Below are positions 58,329 through 64,000 of a stretch of 64,000 nucleotides of DNA, one piece after another (position 1 is the stretch's first letter; each line of letters starts with the position of its first letter). The DNA is from Spongiibacter nanhainus (GTDB lineage Bacteria; Pseudomonadota; Gammaproteobacteria; Pseudomonadales; Spongiibacteraceae). The translations under genes were made by a program, and so were the position numbers. The stretch lies in assembly GCF_016132545.1 (NCBI RefSeq), contig NZ_CP066167.1, positions 895,001 to 959,000 of the forward strand, read 5' to 3'. A model generated the notes under the pieces. That model searched no databases. It saw nothing but the letters and a program-made list of their open reading frames with translations, and had not been told where the DNA came from.

Positions 58329-59540
58329 CTATCGTATTAGCGGTTTGAGCATTTCTATATATCTTGAGCTGATATTTTTATAACTAAATGCTTGTGAAAT
58401 ATTCTCGTGGTTGGCTTTCAAATATGATTGTTCTGAAGTCGTTAGGTTTTTGATGATTTTCATTGCAAGTTCTTGTGTTGATTTTTGATTGAATGTTAAA
58501 AGCTGTCTGGGATTTGTGAGAATTTTCTGAAGTTGGTGGGCGGGCTTTGTGTGGGCGGATATGACCTTGCAGCCACAGCTTATCGCTTCTGCTAGAACGA
58601 GTCCCAAGCCTTCTTGGTCTCCATTGCTAGCGGTGATAAACGGGGCGACAAAGACTGTTGCTCTTCGGTAAAAATGAGGAAGCTCTTTATTTAGAATGCT
58701 TCCTTCAAAAGTTACCCTATTGTCAATTTTAAGCTCTATTGCTTGTCGCTCTAAAGCCTGGCGCTCAGGTCCGTCCCCGACGATAGTTAATGTTGATTCG
58801 GGGATCGAATCTAGAACGATTTTGAACGCGTCTATAAGGTATTTAGCCCCCTTTTTCTCTACTAACCTCCCAACAAAGAGAATTTCTGACTTGGATCTAT
58901 CTATGGTTGGATCTGGGTAGAAAAGATTTTCTGTGTCGACTCCCATTGGAATGACCGATATTTCCAGCTCGCGTCCAGAAATTTGATCGGCCTCTTCGCG
59001 CATTGCTTCGCTCACTACTGTAATCGCGTCAGCATTTATCAGGACGTACTTTTTTATGCGTCTGCCAATTTTTCCATTAAAGGTATATAGATCGCCGCCA
59101 TGTGATGTCAGTAGGATTGGTGGTTTTTTTCGCAAGAGAAGTCGTGCGATGATCAGGCAAATCCCTTGTGGGATAATCCAGTGGCAGTGTATTGCGTCGG
59201 GATTGAGCCGGCGAATAGTAGACCAAGTTGCAATAATTTGAGCTGGTAAAAAGAGCGATACCAAAAGCCACTTCAGGCGGTTTGCTTTAATATTGGAAGT
59301 AATGCCGCCGTTAGAGACCAGGGTTGAGAGGTGATTGGGCGCGTATCTGTAGCGATGAATATTAACGCCTTCGCGAATCTCTTTACGTTTGCTGTCTTTC
59401 TCTCTAGGGCAGAGTACCGTGACGTCAAACTCGTCGGTCAACCTTTTGGATAACTCATGTACGAAGGCGGGCTCCCAGTCATCCTTCCAACGGGGGTATG
59501 TGGAGCTTAGTACGAGTAGTTTTTTTTTCTGTTCTGTCAC
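58329..59540 (-). CDS. GT4 family glycosyltransferase
   Basis: The 403-residue GT-B enzyme has an N-terminal LVLSSTYPRWKDDWEPAFVHELS, a central HCHWIIPQG and LLTSHGGDLYTFNG, and the C-terminal ILFVGRLVEKKGAKYLIDAF. The donor-site E-X7-E is in EGLGLVLAEAISCGC. This is the usual pattern of capsule, O-antigen or exopolysaccharide retaining transferases. It starts with GTG at 59540, three bases after the sugar dehydrogenase gene, so both are likely on one transcript. Confidence 0.85.
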   Translation of the reverse strand: MTEQKKKLLVLSSTYPRWKDDWEPAFVHELSKRLTDEFDVTVLCPREKDSKRKEIREGVNIHRYRYAPNHLSTLVSNGGITSNIKANRLKWLLVSLFLPAQIIATWSTIRRLNPDAIHCHWIIPQGICLIIARLLLRKKPPILLTSHGGDLYTFNGKIGRRIKKYVLINADAITVVSEAMREEADQISGRELEISVIPMGVDTENLFYPDPTIDRSKSEILFVGRLVEKKGAKYLIDAFKIVLDSIPESTLTIVGDGPERQALERQAIELKIDNRVTFEGSILNKELPHFYRRATVFVAPFITASNGDQEGLGLVLAEAISCGCKVISAHTKPAHQLQKILTNPRQLLTFNQKSTQELAMKIIKNLTTSEQSYLKANHENISQAFSYKNISSRYIEMLKPLIR

Positions 59541-59543
59541 TAA

Positions 59544-60848
59544 TTAAGCCTGAGATACGTTTTGGCCTTTGGGAAGGCGATTGCGGGTGTCTATAAGAAG
59601 CTTTGTCTGGGCCTGTAGGGTCTCGTAGTCAAATTCGTCGTGATCGGTAACAAGAATGGCGCAGTCGTAATGGCTGAGCATTTCTGGGGTTATGTCAACT
59701 GATTGCATGTCGAAATGGTAATCCCGCTTTTTGGGAAAAGTCGGTACGTGGGGGTCGCTGTAGTCAACCATGGCGCCTTTGGCCTTTAACTGGGCAATGA
59801 TCTCTACGGCGGGAGATTCCCGCGAATCACTCACATTTTTCTTGTAAGCCAAACCCAGTATTAAAATCTTGCTGCCTTTGATAGGTTTGCCTCGCTCGTT
59901 GAGGGCATCGGCAGTTTTCTGCACCACCCAATCCGGCATGGCCCGGTTCACTTCGCCCGATAGTTCGATAAAGTGGGTGTTGATACCGTGTTCCCGGGCT
60001 TTCCAGGTTAGATAGTACGGGTCGATGGGGATGCAGTGGCCCCCAAGCCCTGGCCCGGGCGTGAATTTGGTAAAGCCGAAGGGCTTGGTGGCCGCGGCGT
60101 CGATGACTTCGTGGATGTTGATACCCATTTTATCCGCGACGATTTTCATCTCATTGACCAAGCCGATATTGACGGCGCGGTAGATGTTCTCCAATAGCTT
60201 GGTCATCTCGGCGGTTTTGGTGGAGCTGACGGGGACTACGGTGTCGACAACGCCGCTGTAGAGCGCCTGGCCGACCTCCAGGCAGGCGGTGGTTGTGCCG
60301 CCGCAGACCTTGGGGATGGTTCGGGTAGTAAATTGGGCGTTGCCTGGGTCTTCCCGCTCGGGGGAATAGAGAAGAAAAAAATCATCGCCGATGGTGAGCC
60401 CGCGGGTCTCCAGTAGGGGTTGGAGCACCTCTTCGGTGGTGCCGGGGTAGGTGGTGCTCTCTAATGATAGTGCTTGCCCGGGCTTCAGGTGTGGCAATAG
60501 GTCCTGTACGGTGCCGGTGACAAAACTGAGGTCCGGTTCGCGATGACGACTGAGCGGAGTGGGGACGCAAATGATGATGGCATCCAGGTTTATTGCCTCG
60601 GCAACATCGGCAGTCGCCCGAAAGCCGGCTTGCGTTGTATCGCGTACACGCGTCGGTGGAATATGGCTGAGATAACTTCTGCCGTGGTTCAGGGCGTCGA
60701 CTTTCTCAGGGTCGATGTCAAAGCCCGTCACCGGGTAGCCAGCTTCGGCAAAGGCCAGAGCCAGGGGTAGGCCTACATAGCCGAGGCCGAACACGCCGAT
60801 ATGGGCGTGTTTGTCAGTGAGGCGATCCAGTAGCTGTTGCTTATACAT
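59544..60848 (-). CDS. wbpA: Nucleotide-sugar 6-dehydrogenase, WbpA type
   Basis: The 434-residue NAD-dependent UDP-sugar dehydrogenase oxidises C6 to a carboxylate in two steps. An N-terminal Rossmann motif ([20 protein letters not shown]) is followed by [10 protein letters not shown], then the catalytic Cys272 in [16 protein letters not shown]-terminal UDP-binding domain completes it. [10 protein letters not shown] favours the UDP-GlcNAc/GalNAc dehydrogenases (WbpA, WbpO, TviB) over UDP-glucose dehydrogenase. GC-rich codon use contrasts with the neighbouring transferases. It would supply a uronic-acid donor for a surface glycan. Confidence 0.85.
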   Translation of the reverse strand: MYKQQLLDRLTDKHAHIGVFGLGYVGLPLALAFAEAGYPVTGFDIDPEKVDALNHGRSYLSHIPPTRVRDTTQAGFRATADVAEAINLDAIIICVPTPLSRHREPDLSFVTGTVQDLLPHLKPGQALSLESTTYPGTTEEVLQPLLETRGLTIGDDFFLLYSPEREDPGNAQFTTRTIPKVCGGTTTACLEVGQALYSGVVDTVVPVSSTKTAEMTKLLENIYRAVNIGLVNEMKIVADKMGINIHEVIDAAATKPFGFTKFTPGPGLGGHCIPIDPYYLTWKAREHGINTHFIELSGEVNRAMPDWVVQKTADALNERGKPIKGSKILILGLAYKKNVSDSRESPAVEIIAQLKAKGAMVDYSDPHVPTFPKKRDYHFDMQSVDITPEMLSHYDCAILVTDHDEFDYETLQAQTKLLIDTRNRLPKGQNVSQA

Positions 60849-60853
60849 CTGTG

Positions 60854-61285
60854 CTATCTATCACTGTTTGTCTCTGTGCCCCGTTTTATCAGGATAGCGC
60901 CATAGCGCTGAAAATCCCTCAGCCGCTTCTCGACAATGTGGTGAAGCACCTCTATATCTAGCTTTTGGTATTCGTGAATAACAATATTTCTAAAGCCCAC
61001 CATGCGCTGGAGATTCTCAGATAAGTCCTTCGGGAGTATGCCGGCCGTTTCCAGTAAGGCAAAGCTATCTCTACTGCTTTGGGGCACCCCCAGTCGCTCG
61101 GAACGGGATATATGCATCGCCAGGTCGATTGCCGTTTCGCAGGCTCTGAGTACGTTGAGGATAAGCGCGTCCTGGTGGCTTAGGTTGGTTGAGAGGTCTG
61201 CGCCAGCGAGGCGATATTCTTCTTTGGCGCGGTCAATGCAGCGCTCTAGTGCCGCTGTTTTATTCAGGATGACGTCATCGACCAT
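60854..61285 (-). CDS. hepT: HepT-type HEPN toxin
   Basis: The 143-residue HEPN-domain protein has the catalytic R-X4-H-X-Y motif RNIVIHEY (Arg99, His104, Tyr106). The conserved stretch [14 protein letters not shown] is also present in Shewanella HepT. HepT is an RNase toxin neutralised when MntA adds AMP to its tyrosine. The start is taken as ATG at 61285 ([13 protein letters not shown]), overlapping mntA by 11 bp; in-frame ATGs at 61309 and 61336 are less like the family. The next gene downstream is wbpA, 5 bp away. Confidence 0.88.
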   Translation of the reverse strand: MVDDVILNKTAALERCIDRAKEEYRLAGADLSTNLSHQDALILNVLRACETAIDLAMHISRSERLGVPQSSRDSFALLETAGILPKDLSENLQRMVGFRNIVIHEYQKLDIEVLHHIVEKRLRDFQRYGAILIKRGTETNSDR

Positions 61286-61709
61286 AGACAGCGCCTCTGT
61301 CTGCGACATCCGCCAGGATGGCGGCGCGCTCTTCATTTAGACGGGCGTAATCCGCGTAGACAAAATCTTCGAAAAGTTCTTGCTCAAATGTGTTCTTGGC
61401 AAACAATCGATGTCCGGTGCTAATCACCTGACTGCGAAGGACCGTCGACGCGGTGCTGAGGTCGACTATGTCGACATCCGTGCCAGTGATTTTGGAGAGT
61501 TGGTGAGCCAACTCGATTCGCTCCAGTGGGTTAAGCGGCTTTCGTGGGTAGACTGCAATATCGTAGTCGCTGGTACTGTGCGCGTTACCCTTCCCGCGAG
61601 AGCCAAAAACATATACCGCCTCGAGGTCTGCGATAGACGTTTTTAGTCGCTGGGCGATCCGGCGCTCTATGTCGCTTGGGTCTGGCTCAGTAGTGTTGAG
61701 ATTGGACAC
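61275..61709 (-). CDS. mntA: MntA-type minimal nucleotidyltransferase antitoxin
   Basis: The 144-residue protein has the nucleotidyltransferase signature GSRGKGNAHSTSDYDIAV (Gly36-Ser37 with Asp48 and Asp50) and a third acidic site in DVDIVDL. In the type VII HepT/MntA system the enzyme AMPylates the toxin tyrosine and so blocks it. It starts with GTG at 61709 behind GGAAG; the longer open frame reaches into nadC and is rejected. Antitoxin precedes toxin, with overlapping ends. Confidence 0.88.
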   Translation of the reverse strand: MSNLNTTEPDPSDIERRIAQRLKTSIADLEAVYVFGSRGKGNAHSTSDYDIAVYPRKPLNPLERIELAHQLSKITGTDVDIVDLSTASTVLRSQVISTGHRLFAKNTFEQELFEDFVYADYARLNEERAAILADVADRGAVYGR

Positions 61710-61785
61710 GGTCTTCCAGCCTGTTGGGGTAACTCGCTGATGCAGAGCCCCAGCATAGCAAATAGATGGGCGCTCCAGTATGCAT

Positions 61786-62631
61786 TTACTCCATCGCCAG
61801 CCGCATAGACAAATCAATGGCTTTGGCATGCTTGGTCAGGGCGCCAATAGAGATGTAATCCACCCCGGTTTCGGCGATATCTACCAGCGTCTCGGTACTG
61901 ACGTTGCCGGATGCCTCCAATTTTGCCCGGTTGGCGGTGATTTTGACGCCTTCGGCCATGTCGGCAAGCCCGAAGTTGTCCAGCATGATGATATCGGCAC
62001 CAGCTTCCAGGGCTATACTCAGCTCATCCAGGGTTTCCACCTCGACTTCTACCGGTTTGCCGGGGGCGATCTCGCGGGCGGCGGCCACGGCCTTGTCGAT
62101 GCCACCGCAGGCGGCGATATGGTTTTCTTTGATCAAAAAGGCGTCGTAGAGCCCGACGCGGTGATTGTGGCAACCACCGCAGGTCACCGCGTATTTCTGG
62201 GCGGTGCGTAGACCGGGGATGGTTTTGCGGGTGTCCAGCAGTTTGACCGCAGTGTGGGCCACCAGGTCGGCGTATTGCTTGCAAACGGTGGCGGTGCCGG
62301 ACAGCAGCTGAAGGTAGTTCATTGCGGTGCGTTCACCGGTGAGCAGGGCGGGGGCCGGACCGTGAATTTTGCACAAAACGGTGTTGGGGGCGACCAGCTG
62401 GCCATCCCGCACGCACCACTCAATTGTGACGGGGGTCTCAAGTTGGCGAAAAACCTCCTCAACCCACTCAAGCCCGCAGATCACCGCCTGTTCACGGGTA
62501 ATCAGGGTGGCAGTAGCGGTCTGGTCGTGGGGGATCAAACGTGCAGTAATATCCCCCTCTCCGATGTCTTCGCGGAGGGCAAAGGCCACCGATTGACGGC
62601 GATCCTGGTCTAGCTTGTCTGTTAAAACCAT
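61786..62631 (-). CDS. nadC: Nicotinate-nucleotide pyrophosphorylase NadC
   Basis: This quinolinate phosphoribosyltransferase of de novo NAD synthesis has 281 residues. Motifs are [71 protein letters not shown] and [10 protein letters not shown]. The start is the ATG at 62631 ([12 protein letters not shown]); the frame opens eleven codons upstream. nadC lies near pilin genes in many gammaproteobacteria (for example ppdD-nadC in E. coli). Here the accessory island separates it from pilA. Confidence 0.97.
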   Translation of the reverse strand: MVLTDKLDQDRRQSVAFALREDIGEGDITARLIPHDQTATATLITREQAVICGLEWVEEVFRQLETPVTIEWCVRDGQLVAPNTVLCKIHGPAPALLTGERTAMNYLQLLSGTATVCKQYADLVAHTAVKLLDTRKTIPGLRTAQKYAVTCGGCHNHRVGLYDAFLIKENHIAACGGIDKAVAAAREIAPGKPVEVEVETLDELSIALEAGADIIMLDNFGLADMAEGVKITANRAKLEASGNVSTETLVDIAETGVDYISIGALTKHAKAIDLSMRLAME

Positions 62632-63007
62632 ATTAAATTCTTGCACTTGGCTGGTAATGTTCAACTTTGTTGGGCTATTCTAGCGGAGGTTACAGGCCGA
62701 CAATACTGTGACATGGGCAAAATTGCGTATTGTGTCGTAGTGCTGTGCGGTGGTCTGATACCGTCGATGCCAGTGAATGCACGTAATGTATTGGGTATCG
62801 GCGCCATGCGAATCGCCAATACGTAGTTCCACCTGTGGTGGTGAACTGCGGCTAAATTATAAATTCAATGGCGAGGCAAGGTAATGAATTCGTGATGTTG
62901 GGGTGGTGCTGACACGCGATTTTGGCAAATGGAGTGCCTCTTAATCAACTGGGTCTGGGCTCGTTCTAGAAATCCGCCCAACGCGAGTAAACATTGACAG
63001 GCATAGA
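62632..63007. other. Divergent intergenic region before the DUF1631 gene
   Basis: This 376-bp region separates nadC from the next plus-strand gene. It contains one doubtful frame from ATG 62713 (38 codons, start MGKIAYCVVVLCGGLIPSM) that looks like a short signal peptide but has no ribosome site. I see no RNA gene or clear terminator. It presumably holds the promoters for nadC and the DUF1631 gene. Confidence 0.5.
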
Positions 63008-64000
63008 ATGATGGTCGAAGAGTCGCGAAACAACGTCGTTGAAATGCCGGGTAGGCCGGCAAAGACTGAGGAGCTTCCCGCCTCACTCTCCGCGTTGCGG
63101 GACGTCGCCGCACGATTTTTGTCTGCCCGTGTCGTTGCGGTATTGGACGATGTGGATGACACTTTGTTCGATATGGCCGATGAAGCGGCCAACGCCAAAG
63201 AGCAACACGTTTACTTTGACTCCATGCGGGAGCTGCGGGTTCAGCGTGACAACATCGAAGCCGCCTTTGCCCGTGCTTTTAATGACGAATTCGAGAGAGC
63301 CTTTGCTCGCAATGGCAATAGCTCTGCCCTGGAGCGCGGCCAGGCAACTCTGAAGCTGCTGGAATCCGAGGCTCTGGAAGAGTTAGTGGCGCTTGAAGGT
63401 ATCGCCAAAAAGACCGAACGCCGCTACCTAAAAGAAGTTTGGACCCTGTGCACAGCCTGGCGCCACTTTACCGGCGGTCCGGTGATGGATGCCGCGGACT
63501 TACCGCTGGGGCCCGCCAAGATTACCCAGGCCTTGGGCGACGCATGCCGTCAGGCCAACATTGATATCAAAGCCCGCCTGGTACTATTCAAGCAGTTCGA
63601 GACCCAGTTATTGAGGCAGTATGACCAGCTTTTTGAAGAGCTGGTGCCCGAGCTTGAGAAGCAGGGTATCTCCGTGTCTTCCCTGGCCGAAGAGATCCAG
63701 CGCCCGGTCAAAAGCAAGTCCGCTTCCCCAAAAAAACAGAGAGAGTCAGAGGCTGACGCTGAAGCAGATGTCCAGGCGGCCGAGTCATCCGCACAACAAC
63801 AGCACGAGTCGGCATCCGCTGAGCTGGTGGGGAGCTTGGCCGAGGCCATCGACCGGCTGCTCACCCAGGAAGAGTCCAAACGTGGTGCCGGGTTGCTGTC
63901 TAAACCGTCTTTTTTGATGGCTCTGCAGGACATGCAAAAAGAGCAGCTGGCCCAGCTGGACAGTCAGAAGAAAGTGGGTGACAAGGGCTATGACCTCGCT
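63008..64000 (+). CDS. DUF1631 family protein (5' part)
   Basis: An uninterrupted plus-strand frame of 331 codons runs from ATG 63008 (or ATG 63011) to the window edge, so the gene is truncated. The encoded protein is helical. It has FDSMRELRVQRDNIEAAFARAFNDEF, and later an acidic, Gln- and Ser-rich linker (about 235-275). This matches DUF1631 proteins, which are sometimes mislabelled as thymidine phosphorylase. Their function is not established. In P. aeruginosa a DUF1631 gene also lies near nadC. Confidence 0.8.
   Translation, partial: MMVEESRNNVVEMPGRPAKTEELPASLSALRDVAARFLSARVVAVLDDVDDTLFDMADEAANAKEQHVYFDSMRELRVQRDNIEAAFARAFNDEFERAFARNGNSSALERGQATLKLLESEALEELVALEGIAKKTERRYLKEVWTLCTAWRHFTGGPVMDAADLPLGPAKITQALGDACRQANIDIKARLVLFKQFETQLLRQYDQLFEELVPELEKQGISVSSLAEEIQRPVKSKSASPKKQRESEADAEADVQAAESSAQQQHESASAELVGSLAEAIDRLLTQEESKRGAGLLSKPSFLMALQDMQKEQLAQLDSQKKVGDKGYDLA

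Noticed and set aside
62713-62826. 38-codon frame resembling a secreted small protein
   Set aside because: No ribosome site and no support beyond a hydrophobic start; kept only as a note on the intergenic region.

Overview
The window reads as a gammaproteobacterial chromosome with moderately high GC. The gene orders kdsC-kdsD | mlaC-ibaG-murA-hisGDC-algW, lpoA-yraN-diaA-dolP, a full mraZ-to-lpxC division/cell-wall cluster, secA-argJ-mutT, and yacG-coaE-pilDCB | pilA ... nadC all resemble Pseudomonas and its marine relatives. The details (no mlaFED, a cytochrome b/c1 fusion, short-form HisG) would fit a marine Cellvibrionales-like lineage, but that placement is an inference from gene content and was not tested.

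Layout. 1-1.2 kb: LPS Kdo genes on the minus strand. 1.4-6.8 kb: mlaC, ibaG, murA and hisGDC. 6.9-11.5 kb: periplasmic protease AlgW, a NIF3 protein, ZapG, ZapE, and ribosomal proteins L13 and S9 with their promoter and terminator. 11.6-15.6 kb: cytochrome bc1, with b and c1 in one reading frame, then the stringent starvation proteins SspA and SspB. 15.6-20.0 kb: minus-strand lpoA-yraN-diaA-dolP and divergent rsmI. 20.1-20.5 kb: RNase P RNA. 20.65-38.7 kb: the dcw cluster, from a consensus sigma-70 promoter and a four-repeat MraZ operator through mraZ, rsmH, ftsL, ftsI, murE, murF, mraY, murD, ftsW, murG, murC, ddlB, ftsQ, ftsA, ftsZ and lpxC. Most neighbours overlap by 1 to 20 bp. 39.1-43.5 kb: secA, argJ, mutT. 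43.5-45.8 kb: yacG, coaE and pilD, interrupted by four copies of an ~82-bp two-hairpin repeat and a 141-bp imperfect palindrome. 45.8-49.6 kb: type IV pilus genes pilC, pilB and divergent pilA, which has a sigma-54-type promoter.

49.65-61.7 kb is an accessory island between pilA and nadC, two genes that lie close together in many gammaproteobacteria. Directly after pilA come a GT-C membrane protein with a TPR-like tail, a polyprenyl-phosphate-type GT2 and a PglK-like ABC flippase. These look like a pilin or surface glycosylation set. A visibly AT-rich segment follows, with two GT4 glycosyltransferases and two convergent Stealth-family sugar-phosphate transferases. A WbpA-type nucleotide sugar dehydrogenase and a HepT/MntA (HEPN/minimal nucleotidyltransferase) toxin-antitoxin pair complete the island. 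nadC and the start of a DUF1631 gene close the window.

Most of the window is conserved core machinery. The parts most worth a second look are the pilA-nadC island, the b/c1 fusion, the variant MraZ operator, the SSQ motif in FtsI, and the repeats around yacG and pilD. No CRISPR array, tRNA, complete rRNA gene, transposase or prophage gene was seen.
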